Source: Methylococcales bacterium (GTDB taxonomy: Bacteria > Pseudomonadota > Gammaproteobacteria > Methylococcales > Methylomonadaceae). Taken from it: DNA of 50,982 nt. Positions 8,779 through 16,404 of the stretch are shown one piece after another. The notes beneath the pieces were generated by a model. It searched no databases. It saw only the letters and a list, made by a program, of their open reading frames with translations, and was not told the DNA's origin. The stretch covers positions 1 through 50,982 of the forward strand of contig JAPLRR010000098.1 of the NCBI GenBank assembly GCA_026399075.1, read 5' to 3'. Made by a program: the position numbers and the translations under genes. The stretch's first letter is position 1; each line of letters begins with the position of its first letter.

Positions 8779-8873
8779 GACGGTTCCTTTGCTTAGGTTG
8801 GTTGATAATGGCGGCGGTCAAAGCCACCACCTGTGAAGTTGTCTGTACTGGCTTAGGCTGGCATTGTTAGTGC

Positions 8874-9182
8874 TTAAGCTTTGTAGCCCAAGCGGTTTAA
8901 TGCGGCATGGGCGGTGTCCAGTTGTTCGCGTAACTCAAATGCCAAGGCGATGCCCGCCAAGTTGATGCCTAAATCCCGGTGCAAACGCAATGCGGATCGG
9001 ACACGGACTAGGCAAGTACCGGAAAACTGATTGTCGCCACTGGTTTCGATGATGCTTTCTTCCACCAGACTGATGATCCAATCGGCGTGGGTGCCTGCGG
9101 CTTGACACAGTTGCGCTAAACTTAGGCAGTCATCTTCAATGATGGTGCCGGTGTGGACTGGCGATGGCTTGTTTGCGGTCAT
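8874..9182 (-). CDS. cbpM: Chaperone modulator CbpM
   Basis: 102 residues with a MerR-like helical head (LSLAQLCQAAGTHADWIISLVEESII) and a C-terminal helix (DLGINLAGIALAFELREQLDTAHAAL). This is the layout of CbpM, which binds the J-domain of CbpA and stops it stimulating DnaK. ATG 9182 overlaps the cbpA stop as ATGA, so the modulator is translated together with its target. The placement directly after cbpA decides the identification. Confidence 0.9.
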   Translation of the reverse strand: MTANKPSPVHTGTIIEDDCLSLAQLCQAAGTHADWIISLVEESIIETSGDNQFSGTCLVRVRSALRLHRDLGINLAGIALAFELREQLDTAHAALNRLGYKA

Positions 9183-10117
9183 GGGTGCTCCCAAAGTGGT
9201 CGGGGATTAAAGTCAAAAGCAGCTTCCAGCTGGCGATAAGCGGCTATGCTGGTTTCGCTGTCAGCGGCTGGCTGGGTGATTTGTAACACTACAAATAAAT
9301 CCCCAGGTTGCCGTGCGGGTAGGCCCCGGCCTTTTAAGCGCAGCTTGCCACCCGCTTTGGAATTGGCCGGGATTTTAAGGTCAACGCTGCCCACGGGTGT
9401 CGGCACGTTAATAGTGGTGCCTAAAGCGGCTTCCCACGGTGCCAGCGGGACATCCAAATAAACATCGGTGTCTAAAACCCGATACCACGGATGGGGGTTA
9501 AACGCGATTTCCAAGATCAAATCCCCAGCGCTGCCAGTGCCTACACCGGGGTTGCCTTGGCCGTTTAAACGCAAGTGCTGCCCTGGTTTGATGCCTTTGG
9601 GGATGGTGATATTTAAACTGCGGGGTTTTAGCTGAACCCGGCCTTGGGCATCGGGGGTAGGGGTGCTGATGGTAATCGTGCGGGTGGCACCGGTATAACT
9701 GTCCACCAAGTCAATATGGATTTTGGCGTGGCTGTCTTGGCCTTGGCTATGGCGGCTATCGTGCGCATGCCTGCCACCCGCCTGGCCAAACAATTCGGCA
9801 AAAAAATCACTATAGGCGGGGTTGTCTTGGTTAAAGCCGCCGCCCTTAAATTCAAAGCCTTCATCCCATTGGGGCGGTGGCTTAAAGTCTTGCCCCGCTT
9901 GCCAGTTCGCCCCGAGTTGGTCGTAAGCGGCACGTTTCTCAGGATCTTTCAGCACTTCATAGGCTTCACCCAAGGCTTTAAATTTCGCTTCGGCATCGTC
10001 TTCTTTACTGACATCCGGATGGTATTTGCGGGCCAATTTGCGGTAGGCGCGTTTAATGTCGGCGGCGCTGGCATCACGTGCCAAGGCCATGATTTCGTAA
10101 TAATCTTTATACTGCAT
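9179..10117 (-). CDS. cbpA: DnaJ-class co-chaperone CbpA
   Basis: 312 residues. The J-domain is residues 1-70 with the DnaK-activating HPD at 33-35 (ARKYHPDVS). A glycine/phenylalanine-rich linker follows (GGGFNQDNPAYSDFFAELFGQAGG), then two C-terminal substrate-binding domains (about 125-305). No zinc-finger cysteines are present, so it is a class B J-protein like CbpA and not DnaJ. It works with DnaK in protein refolding under stress. cbpM follows with a 4-base overlap; a DUF2934 gene precedes it by 24 bases in the same direction, suggesting a three-gene operon. Confidence 0.92.
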   Translation of the reverse strand: MQYKDYYEIMALARDASAADIKRAYRKLARKYHPDVSKEDDAEAKFKALGEAYEVLKDPEKRAAYDQLGANWQAGQDFKPPPQWDEGFEFKGGGFNQDNPAYSDFFAELFGQAGGRHAHDSRHSQGQDSHAKIHIDLVDSYTGATRTITISTPTPDAQGRVQLKPRSLNITIPKGIKPGQHLRLNGQGNPGVGTGSAGDLILEIAFNPHPWYRVLDTDVYLDVPLAPWEAALGTTINVPTPVGSVDLKIPANSKAGGKLRLKGRGLPARQPGDLFVVLQITQPAADSETSIAAYRQLEAAFDFNPRPLWEHP

Positions 10118-10141
10118 CGTTAGGCCACTAGGGGCGGCTAA

Positions 10142-10321
10142 TTAAAAAGAAAATTCTTGTTCGGCGGCTAGCCAATCATCCAGTTCTTGGCCGGGTTCAA
10201 AGCCACGGCTTTCGGCTTTGTAATAGGCCAGTTCGGCAATTTTTGCGGCTTGGTCGGGTAGGTAGATGATCTCGTCGGCGTTGGTTAACGCGGTCACTTC
10301 GTCTGGCATGTCATTGCTCAT
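10142..10321 (-). CDS. Small DUF2934-type protein
   Basis: 59 residues (MSNDMPDEVTALTNADEII start). The core IAELAYYKAESRGFEPGQEL, ending DDWLAAEQE, is the hallmark of the DUF2934 family: a helix, a short Gly/Glu turn and a second helix with DW..AE. The function is unknown. A GAGGTGA ribosome site precedes ATG 10321. It lies just upstream of cbpA and is probably the first gene of that operon. Confidence 0.85.
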   Translation of the reverse strand: MSNDMPDEVTALTNADEIIYLPDQAAKIAELAYYKAESRGFEPGQELDDWLAAEQEFSF

Positions 10322-10621
10322 GGTTCACCTCGTGATGAAATGTTGTTGTTGGTCTAGTGGTACTTAGACGGCTAAATCCTAGCCCGTGATTAAGGTGTTG
10401 TCTGTGCGCTGACGCACTTAGTGGGTAGTTATAGGCTAGCCGTAGTCAGGGTGCTTATGGGGTTTAACAATAGCTTCCTGTTGTGTGCCCTAGCGAACAG
10501 CGAAAGACCAATCACAGGTGAATAATTGGATTTCCGATTTTTCCGTCATGACAAAGCGAAACCCAGTGGCAAAAAATCGCCCAGTAAATAGTTTCCAGCA
10601 CCCAAGAATGGGAAGGTAATC
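10322..10621. other. Divergent intergenic region
   Basis: About 300 bases between the minus-strand DUF2934-cbpA-cbpM operon and the plus-strand proline-rich protein gene. Promoters for both directions must lie here. I see no clear sigma-70 pair, no strong hairpin and no open frame of note. Confidence 0.5.
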
Positions 10622-10945
10622 ATGAAAACGTCAATACAGAAAATCCCGTACAGATGGGTGGCAGGGTTGGCAATAACACTGGCTCTAGTTTTTACAATCA
10701 GTGCTTTGGCTATGTCGCCAGCTTTTGCTGACCATGACAATGGCCATAACAAGTGCGCTAGCCAGGGCAATAAATACGGCCATCAAAAAAAGCGCAGAAA
10801 ACACGAGGTGCATAGGGTGTATCGGCCCAATCCCCCGCCTGTTTATCGCTACGCCCTACCGGTATATGTGCCACCACCCGTGTACTATCCGCCCCAGCAA
10901 CCGCCAGGGGTCAACCTGTTTTTTCCATTTCCGGCGCACCAGTAA
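10622..10945 (+). CDS. Small secreted proline-rich protein
   Basis: 107 residues. The N-terminus has basic residues and then a hydrophobic stretch (VAGLAITLALVFTISALAM) ending SPAFADHD, a clear Sec signal peptide with cleavage after AFA. The mature part is short: a His/Lys/Arg-rich block (HDNGHNKCASQGNKYGHQKKRRKHEVHRV) followed by repeated proline and tyrosine (NPPPVYRYALPVYVPPPVYYPPQQPP). It is probably periplasmic or surface-associated and disordered. No family is recognised; similar proline-rich small secreted proteins occur near stress genes. ATG 10622 follows GGAAGGTAATC. Confidence 0.7.
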   Translation: MKTSIQKIPYRWVAGLAITLALVFTISALAMSPAFADHDNGHNKCASQGNKYGHQKKRRKHEVHRVYRPNPPPVYRYALPVYVPPPVYYPPQQPPGVNLFFPFPAHQ

Positions 10946-11062
10946 CCAATGGCCGGCTATGTGCGGTTACGCACAGACTGTCCAGGCATTTTAGGCCTAT
11001 CATTCTAACCGTGGCAGGAAACCGCTACACACAGAAGATTAACCATTCATCAGGAGACACTC

Positions 11063-11248
11063 ATGAACAAAGATCAAGTACTAGGCCGGGTTGAAGAAGC
11101 CAAAGGTAAACTCAAAGAAGCCGCTGGCGTGATATTGGACGACAAAGGTATGGAATTGGAAGGCCATGTCCAAAAAGATGTCGGTAAAGTCCAAACGGGC
11201 TTTGGCGACCTCAAGGAAGCGGTTAAGGATGAGATCGACGAGGTTTAA
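11063..11248 (+). CDS. CsbD-family stress protein, copy 1
   Basis: 61 residues with the CsbD pattern MNKDQVLGRVEEAKGKLKEAAG and DKGMELEGHVQKDVGKVQ. CsbD-like proteins are small, soluble and helical, and are induced in stationary phase or by stress in many bacteria; the molecular role is not known. A CAGGAGACACTC ribosome site precedes the ATG. A close paralogue lies at 12428-12604 on the other strand. Confidence 0.9.
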   Translation: MNKDQVLGRVEEAKGKLKEAAGVILDDKGMELEGHVQKDVGKVQTGFGDLKEAVKDEIDEV

Positions 11249-11411
11249 TACCCCGTCCTACCGTTGTGCAGCCTAGCCCAAAGGGCGGGCTGCGTAGCCC
11301 GAACAACCACAACTAAACCTAAACCGCTGTCCATGTTGTAGCTGGCAGTTTGGCACAGTTTATTGATGGTCCACATCGCCGTTTATGACGGCCCCTAACG
11401 GAGCAGCAGCC

Positions 11412-11561
11412 ATGCTTGAAAGTTTAGCAATCATTTTAATCATCCTTTGGATATTGGGCTTAGTATCCGCCTATACCATCGGTGGGTTTATCCATATTTT
11501 ATTGGTCATTGCCGTCATTGTGATCATTATCCGCGTTATCCAAGGCCGACGCGTTTTGTAG
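11412..11561 (+). CDS. lmo0937-type small membrane protein
   Basis: 49 residues: MLESLAIILIILWILGLVSAY, then TIGGFIHILLVIAVIVIII and a basic end RVIQGRRVL. Two close hydrophobic helices with a short GGF turn and a positive tail match the lmo0937 family (DUF5670). These peptides often sit beside CsbD and other stress genes. The function is unknown. The start is ATG 11412. Confidence 0.8.
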   Translation: MLESLAIILIILWILGLVSAYTIGGFIHILLVIAVIVIIIRVIQGRRVL

Positions 11562-11623
11562 TGGCGGCTTGCCGCCATCATTCCAGAACGCCGCCTACCA
11601 AAAAGCTATAGTAAAAGTAAGTC

Positions 11624-11663
11624 GGAAACACTGGTTCAAACAACAGTTGGAACCAGTGTTTCC
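11624..11663. repeat. 14-bp inverted repeat hairpin
   Basis: GGAAACACTGGTTC at 11624-11637 and its perfect reverse complement at 11650-11663, with a 12-base loop. No T-run follows on either side, so it is not a simple terminator. It lies in the 348-base gap 11562-11909, where a 76-codon open frame (11569-11799) runs through the hairpin but resembles nothing I know. Confidence 0.75.
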
Positions 11664-11851
11664 GCAGTGTTTACTACAAACCCCAATAAAGCCATTACCC
11701 CCCATTACGCTGGCACGGGCGATATTTTTTTACCGTTTTGGCGAAATTCTCGACCGCAGTTATGGACAACAAGGCTACCGTTCCCAGTTAGTGGCTTGAC
11801 CAGCGCGCAACAAAAAGGGGAGGGTAATCCATTTTTTTGCTAGCCAAATGA

Positions 11852-11878
11852 CAAAAAAAAGCGGGTTATTAACCCGCT
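11852..11878 (-). terminator. Rho-independent terminator of the SmbP-like gene
   Basis: On the minus strand, AGCGGGTT, a 3-base loop and AACCCGCT, followed by a run of eight T (complement of 11852-11859). It lies about 30 bases past the stop of the gene at 11910-12227. Confidence 0.85.
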
Positions 11879-11909
11879 GTCCCTTGTGTTACCGAAAACC
11901 GACGATCTG

Positions 11910-12227
11910 TTATTGCGCGGCTTTCAAATGTGTAACGGCTTCTTCGGCGGATTTTTTCGCCAAATCGGCATGCTTCATTTTGCCGTGATCGACAGCATCA
12001 TTCAAGCTTGTGATGCCCGCAGTTAAATGTTCATCAGCGGTTTTCGCATGGGTTTTCGCTGCTTCCGCATGTTCGGTGATAGCCTTGCTATCATCAGCTT
12101 TAGCAGCTGCCTCCGCGTGTTTGAGCGCTTCTGTCATGTGGCTTTCCCCAGCATAAACGCCAAATGAAGCGAAGGTTAATAGGATGCCTGCCAATAAACT
12201 GGTGAGTTTCATGTTAGTGTGTGTCAT
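11910..12227 (-). CDS. SmbP-like small metal-binding protein
   Basis: 105 residues. A signal peptide (MKLTSLLAGILLTFASFGVYAGE) is followed by a four-helix, histidine-rich region in heptad-like steps: MTEALKHAEAAAKADD, AITEHAEAAKTHAKTADEHL, DHGKMKHADLAKKSAEEAVTHL. This pattern is that of SmbP, a periplasmic copper/metal-binding protein first described in Nitrosomonas europaea. Start: the ATG at 12227 sits at the right distance from AGGAA; the one two codons earlier (12233) is too close. A terminator follows the gene, so it is monocistronic. Confidence 0.85.
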   Translation of the reverse strand: MTHTNMKLTSLLAGILLTFASFGVYAGESHMTEALKHAEAAAKADDSKAITEHAEAAKTHAKTADEHLTAGITSLNDAVDHGKMKHADLAKKSAEEAVTHLKAAQ

Positions 12228-12280
12228 ATTCATTTCCTGTGTATAAGTATAGTGTTCGAAGTTGGTAAGGCGACACAAGG

Positions 12281-12314
12281 TTCCCTCTCCTTTTGGGAGA
12301 GGGTTAGGGTGAGG
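12281..12314. repeat. Short dispersed repeat (CCCTCTCC/GGAGAGGG type)
   Basis: CCCTCTCCTTTTGGGAGAGGG followed by TTAGGGTGAGG. The same sequence family appears inverted near 50843-50870 (CCCCTCACCCTACCCTCTCC), and a simpler hairpin of CCCCTCTTT and AAAGAGGGG is at 49059-49078. These small GC-rich palindromes are scattered between genes. Confidence 0.6.
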
Positions 12315-12427
12315 TATTTAAAATGTCGCTTTACCAGCTTCGGCTCCTATAGTTGTAAGTTTTTTGCCGCCGTCGTGCAGAAGACTAGTCCGTATGGACC
12401 TGGCTGCACAACTTGGCAGTACGTGAT

Positions 12428-12604
12428 TTATTTATTTTTCTGCATATCTTCTTTGAGGTCACCAAAACCCGCCCGGCCCTTGCCGACGTTTTTTTGGACA
12501 TTTCCTTCCACTTCCATACCCTTGTCGCCCAGCATCTTGCCAGTGACTTCCTTGACCTTACCTTTGGCTTCTTCAACCCGGCCTTTTACTTGATCTTTGT
12601 TCAT
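12428..12604 (-). CDS. CsbD-family stress protein, copy 2
   Basis: 58 residues (MNKDQVKGRVEEAKGKVKEV, then GDKGMEVEGNVQKNVGKGRAGFGDLKED). About two thirds of positions match copy 1, including the whole N-terminal block and the GFGDLKE tail, so the two arose by duplication. I chose ATG 12604 by matching copy 1; an in-frame upstream ATG (12646) would add a tail without family similarity. It is transcribed toward the SmbP-like gene. Confidence 0.9.
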   Translation of the reverse strand: MNKDQVKGRVEEAKGKVKEVTGKMLGDKGMEVEGNVQKNVGKGRAGFGDLKEDMQKNK

Positions 12605-12919
12605 AAGCGTCCCCTGATAATGTGTTAGCCATGACCAAATAGTCATCGCCTAAGCTTGGGGTAATGTAACTCCCCATCACTTGACAGCCATACTAGACGC
12701 TAAGCGGAGTGTGTTCGGTACGTTAACGTACATTGATTTAGAGTTATTAATTTTTCATAGTTTAAACAGGTTACTACGACAAACCCGGTTAATTTTAGTG
12801 TGCGACAACGCACCGACTTCAGCTATTAAAGAAGCGAAACTAAAACCGTTCTGTAATGGAATAACAAGGCAGTAAATAAACCCACCCAGACCTTCAAACT
12901 GGGCTAACCGGAGAACGTT
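12605..12919. promoter_or_regulatory. Divergent intergenic region with 14-bp palindrome
   Basis: 315 bases between the minus-strand csbD copy and the plus-strand DUF2171 gene. GTACGTTAACGTAC at 12718-12731 is a perfect 14-bp palindrome and could be a regulator site. TTGACA at 12681-12686 is a possible -35 on the plus strand, with TACTAG 5 bases after it but no good -10 at 16-18. Nothing else is seen. Confidence 0.4.
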
Positions 12920-13168
12920 ATGATTAACATAGACCAAATTCAGCCTGATATGCCCGTATTCTGTTCCCAAGACGGTCAATTTGCCAGAGTTGACCACATG
13001 GAGGGGACGGGTACGATCAAGCTGAAGAAAGATGAAGCCGGGCAGCACCATTACATTCCGGTAGCTTGGGTAATCTCAACCGAGGGCGGCAAAGTTAAAG
13101 TGGATCGTCCAGGTGATAAAGCGATGGAGGAGTGGTCGACAGTTTCGCCAAATTACATAGACGAATGA
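12920..13168 (+). CDS. DUF2171 domain protein
   Basis: 82 residues with the DUF2171 pattern: an opening IQPDMPVFCSQDGQFARVDHMEG, a basic IKLKK strand, and HHYIPVAWV near position 45. The fold is a PRC-barrel-like beta structure; family members are often in stress or desiccation gene sets. The function is unknown. Start: ATG 12920, with CCGGAGAACGTT just upstream. Confidence 0.85.
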   Translation: MINIDQIQPDMPVFCSQDGQFARVDHMEGTGTIKLKKDEAGQHHYIPVAWVISTEGGKVKVDRPGDKAMEEWSTVSPNYIDE

Positions 13169-13283
13169 CCTTACGCGAAGATACCAACAGCTAGGGTTTT
13201 TTCAGCAGCACCAGACCTGCCGCTAATGAGAAGTTACACCATAACCCGTAAACCAATAAACCAATAAACCTAGGAGTTCCAAC

Positions 13284-13811
13284 ATGCTTTCAACTGTACC
13301 TGATGTAATTTTTAAAACCCGTGTCCGCGACGAAAGTATCGGCGGCGACAACCCGTTTCGCTGGCAGGATGTCAGCACCGATGATATTTTCAAAGGGAAA
13401 AAGTGTGTTGTTTTGGCGCTTCCCGGCGCTTTTACACCGACCTGCTCAAGCAAACATCTGCCTGGCTACGAAGCCCAATATCAGGAATTCATTGATCAAG
13501 GTGTTGATGAAGTTTATTGCCTGGGTGTTAATGATGCCTTTGTCATGTATCAATGGGGTAAGCATCTGGACATCAAGGATGTAAAAATGCTGCCCGATGG
13601 GAATGGCGATTTTACCCGGGCCATGGGTATGTTGGTGAAAAAAGAGAATATTGGTTTTGGCAGCCGTTCATGGCGCTATTCAATGATTGTTGATGACAAA
13701 AAAATTATCAAGCTGTTCAGCGAACCTGGCCAAATGGATAATTGCCCAGATGATCCATTCACAGTAAGCGATGCGCATACTTTGCTGGATTATTTAAAAC
13801 AGAATCAATGA
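13284..13811 (+). CDS. Peroxiredoxin (Prx5 / glutaredoxin-dependent type)
   Basis: 175 residues. The active-site loop LPGAFTPTCSSKHLPGY holds the peroxidatic cysteine (Cys54) with the Pro, Thr and later Arg of the family. YCLGVNDAFVMYQW and FGSRSWRYSMIVDDKKI are also conserved. Prx5-type enzymes reduce hydrogen peroxide and alkyl hydroperoxides and are recycled by glutathione or glutaredoxin. The next gene is glutathione reductase, 39 bases downstream, so the pair forms a self-contained GSH-linked peroxide pathway. ATG 13284 is preceded by CCTAGGAGTTCC. Confidence 0.93.
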   Translation: MLSTVPDVIFKTRVRDESIGGDNPFRWQDVSTDDIFKGKKCVVLALPGAFTPTCSSKHLPGYEAQYQEFIDQGVDEVYCLGVNDAFVMYQWGKHLDIKDVKMLPDGNGDFTRAMGMLVKKENIGFGSRSWRYSMIVDDKKIIKLFSEPGQMDNCPDDPFTVSDAHTLLDYLKQNQ

Positions 13812-13850
13812 GCCGTACTGCCTTAACCCATTTATCAACAGGAAACATCA

Positions 13851-15203
13851 ATGACTCAATATGACTATGACTTGTTTGTAATTGGAGCGGGCTCAGGCGG
13901 TGTGCGTGTAGCACGCATGGCATCGGATAATGCGGTAAGGGTAGCCATCGCTGAATCCCGTTATTTAGGTGGCACTTGTGTCAATGTGGGCTGCGTACCC
14001 AAAAAACTTTTTGTTTATGCCTCGCAATTTCGGGATCAATTCGATTCGGCAGCGGGTTTTGGTTGGACGGTTGGCAAATCAACGTTCAACTGGACTAGCC
14101 TGATCGCAAACAAAAATCTGGAGATTAAGCGGCTACAGGCGGTCTACGACGGGCAGCTCCAAAAATCAGGTGTCAGTATTATCACTGGCAGGGCACAAGT
14201 GCTTGATGCCCATACTGTCGCCGTTGATGGCAAGCAATACAGCAGCGAACGCATACTGATTGCAACGGGGGGCTGGCCGTTCGTTCCCGACATGCCCGGC
14301 AAGCAATACATTGTTACCTCGAATGACATGTTCTTCCTCAAACAATTACCCAAACGCATCATTATTGTCGGTGGCGGCTATATCGCGGTGGAATTTGCCA
14401 GTATTCTCCATGGCCTGGGTGTGGATACGACAATTTGCCATCGTGGCCATCAATTGCTCCATGGTTTTGATGGGGAAATAAGTGATTTTCTGGCGCATGA
14501 AATGACTAAAAAAGGTATTACGATTCTTTTCAATACAGAAGTTACTGCGATAGAACGCGCAGGTGACGCTTTCGTGGCAAAACTTATTGATGGCGGCATA
14601 GTGTGTGCCGACCTGGTGATGTATGCGACTGGCAGAACCCCGAATTCAACCGGATTTGGCCTAGAGTCGCTAGGCGTTGAACTGGATAGTGTAGGGGCGA
14701 TTAAAGTCAACAGTGATTATCAAACCAATGTGCCATCAATCTATGCGCTGGGTGACGTGACCAACCGGTTGAACCTAACGCCGGTTGCCATTGCAGAGGG
14801 GGTGGCCCTGGTGAACAAGTTGTATACCAACCAACCGGGATCGGTAGACTATGACACGATTCCCACGGCTGTTTTTTGCCAGCCCACTATCGGTACGGTA
14901 GGGCTAACTGAAGCGCAGGCCCGCGAAAAATACCCAGACATCGACATTTACAAAACCAGTTTTACACCGATGAAAAATACCCTGTCCGGCATCGATGAAA
15001 AAACTCTGATGAAGCTGGTTGTGGTACGCAGCACTGACCGGGTGGTCGGCATACACATGGTTGGGGCTGATGCCCCAGAAATCATCCAAGGCATGGCGGT
15101 TGCCATTCGGGCGGGTGCGACCAAGTCGGTCTTTGACTCCACTATCGGCATACACCCTTCGGCCGCTGAAGAATTTGTCACCTTACGCGTCGCTGTGACT
15201 TAA
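13851..15203 (+). CDS. gor: Glutathione-disulfide reductase
   Basis: 450 residues, full length. The FAD site is VIGAGSGGVRVARMA, the redox cysteine pair is GGTCVNVGCVPKKLF, the NADPH Rossmann motif is IIVGGGYIAVEFA, and the C-terminal active-site histidine lies in IGIHPSAAEEFV. The Arg after the Rossmann loop (CHRGHQLLHGFD) fits NADPH preference. It regenerates GSH from GSSG in the cytoplasm. It follows the peroxiredoxin in the same direction and is very likely co-transcribed. Start: ATG 13851 with ACAGGAAACATCA. Confidence 0.95.
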   Translation: MTQYDYDLFVIGAGSGGVRVARMASDNAVRVAIAESRYLGGTCVNVGCVPKKLFVYASQFRDQFDSAAGFGWTVGKSTFNWTSLIANKNLEIKRLQAVYDGQLQKSGVSIITGRAQVLDAHTVAVDGKQYSSERILIATGGWPFVPDMPGKQYIVTSNDMFFLKQLPKRIIIVGGGYIAVEFASILHGLGVDTTICHRGHQLLHGFDGEISDFLAHEMTKKGITILFNTEVTAIERAGDAFVAKLIDGGIVCADLVMYATGRTPNSTGFGLESLGVELDSVGAIKVNSDYQTNVPSIYALGDVTNRLNLTPVAIAEGVALVNKLYTNQPGSVDYDTIPTAVFCQPTIGTVGLTEAQAREKYPDIDIYKTSFTPMKNTLSGIDEKTLMKLVVVRSTDRVVGIHMVGADAPEIIQGMAVAIRAGATKSVFDSTIGIHPSAAEEFVTLRVAVT

Positions 15204-15255
15204 ACCTCGCGCTGAATAATGACAACCCCGATTGTTTTGACCAAAAAAGAAGAAA

Positions 15256-15732
15256 ATGATGATATCAGAGCAGCTTGAAATAGTTATAAATCGTTTATCA
15301 AAATGGGTGGATAGTGCAAGTGGGTTTGTCTACGGACTTTTCTCAGATGATTTTGACCCTAAGGACATAATAATATCTGATCAACTAGAAATTTTTACAC
15401 ACCGTTTTGCAAAATGGACGGGTAGTGCAAGTGGGTTTATTGCTGCACTGCTCTCTATTCTTGTCTGGTTTGTTGTTGGATTAATCTATGGATATAATTA
15501 TGGATGGGAACGTGGATTATCGATCTATATTGGCGTCATTACGTTTCTGATGGTCTTTCTGATACAGCGTGGCCAGAATAAGGAGCTTACCATCTTGCAG
15601 GTAAAGCTCAACGAACTGATAGCCGTTACCAAGCATGCCGATAACCGACTGATCAATGTCGAAGACCTAACGGAAAAGGAAATTTCAGTGGTTCAAGAAA
15701 TACATCATAAAATCGGGGAGGAAGATGCTTAG
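15256..15732 (+). CDS. Low-affinity iron permease family protein with duplicated N-terminus
   Basis: 158 residues. The region from about residue 40 is the bacterial form of the Fet4-type family (PF04120): FTHRFAKWTGSASGF, two close helices (IAALLSILVWFVVGLIYG and LSIYIGVITFLMVFLIQ), then RGQNKELTILQVKLNELI. The odd part is residues 3-28 (ISEQLEIVINRLSKWVDSAS), which repeat residues 40-65 (ISDQLEIFTHRFAKWTGSAS). The DNA is also similar there, including AGTGCAAGTGGGTTT in both. So the first 37 codons are a partial duplication. It starts 52 bases after gor and could be read from the same promoter. Confidence 0.8.
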   Translation: MMISEQLEIVINRLSKWVDSASGFVYGLFSDDFDPKDIIISDQLEIFTHRFAKWTGSASGFIAALLSILVWFVVGLIYGYNYGWERGLSIYIGVITFLMVFLIQRGQNKELTILQVKLNELIAVTKHADNRLINVEDLTEKEISVVQEIHHKIGEEDA

Positions 15733-16143
15733 CGTCTTTATAGGCTGTGAACGGTCTTTTATAATCTACCGTAGGCTGCGTTGTTATTGAGATGGGGTAG
15801 GCCTAAATCAAATCCAGCTTACTGGAACCATCAAAATCCGTTAATCAAGCCGGGCTGCCTCCAGGTCTTTTTATCGTTCAAACTTAGGGGCATTACCCAA
15901 TAATGGGGGTTTACCCATGCCCCCATTGGCCGACAAGCAACTTTTCTTGATAGGGAACGCTAGTAACTTTTCATTAGTTGTAGGCACTGCGGGATTTTAT
16001 AAACTTCGCAGGCCTTTATCCTATTACTAATCTGTTGAGCGCGCGGGGTTCAATTCCAGGCAGGCGTAATACGCCAGTGACTGGATAGACCGTTGGGAAA
16101 GAAAGCACAGGTGGGGCAAAAATCGTCAGCCACACAAACACGG
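15733..16143. other. Gene-free region
   Basis: No gene seen in 411 bases. ATGGGGG/CCCCCAT form a small inverted repeat near 15903-15926. A degraded copy of the palindrome found at 16630-16662 (CGCAGGCCTTTATCC with neighbouring sequence) lies around 15985-16020. A GGTTCAATTCC at 16048 looks like a tRNA T-loop but has no stem. Confidence 0.5.
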
Positions 16144-16404
16144 CTACTTGGTCACATTAATTTTTGAGTTATCAATGTCTTCAATCTCAACTTCATGACC
16201 GTCTTTTTGGGCAACGGCAATATCGGATTTATTTGTTACTTTTTTGATACGGGTCTGGGCTTTTTTAGCTTGCTTTCCAGCTTCAACATTCATGCCTTTT
16301 TTGTTGATGATAGCCTTGAAGGTATCACTTTTGAAAAGACCGATCCCTATTACAATGGCAATAAAACCGCCAATCACCAAATAAAGCGTATTGGTATCTA
16401 TCAT
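16144..16404 (-). CDS. Small single-span membrane protein overlapping the RT relic
   Basis: 86 residues: one helix at 7-24 (LYLVIGGFIAIVIGIGLF), then a basic linker (KQAKKAQTRIKKV), and a C-terminal acidic strand-like tail (VEIEDIDNSKINV). The start overlaps the stop of the reverse-transcriptase relic by 4 bases (ATGA), so it was translated from the same message as the last gene of that operon. The tail resembles the N-terminal part of the NACHT protein (ISGIKDSSVEIINN). This may be a shared beta-strand recognition element, but that is a guess. The frame is intact although the upstream gene is broken. No named family is recognised. Confidence 0.65.
   Translation of the reverse strand: MIDTNTLYLVIGGFIAIVIGIGLFKSDTFKAIINKKGMNVEAGKQAKKAQTRIKKVTNKSDIAVAQKDGHEVEIEDIDNSKINVTK

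Noticed and set aside
11569..11799. 76-codon frame as a gene
   Set aside because: No ribosome site, runs through a perfect hairpin, no recognisable similarity.
16030..16080. tRNA-like T-loop GGTTCAATTCC
   Set aside because: Stem positions do not pair and no anticodon or acceptor stem can be built.
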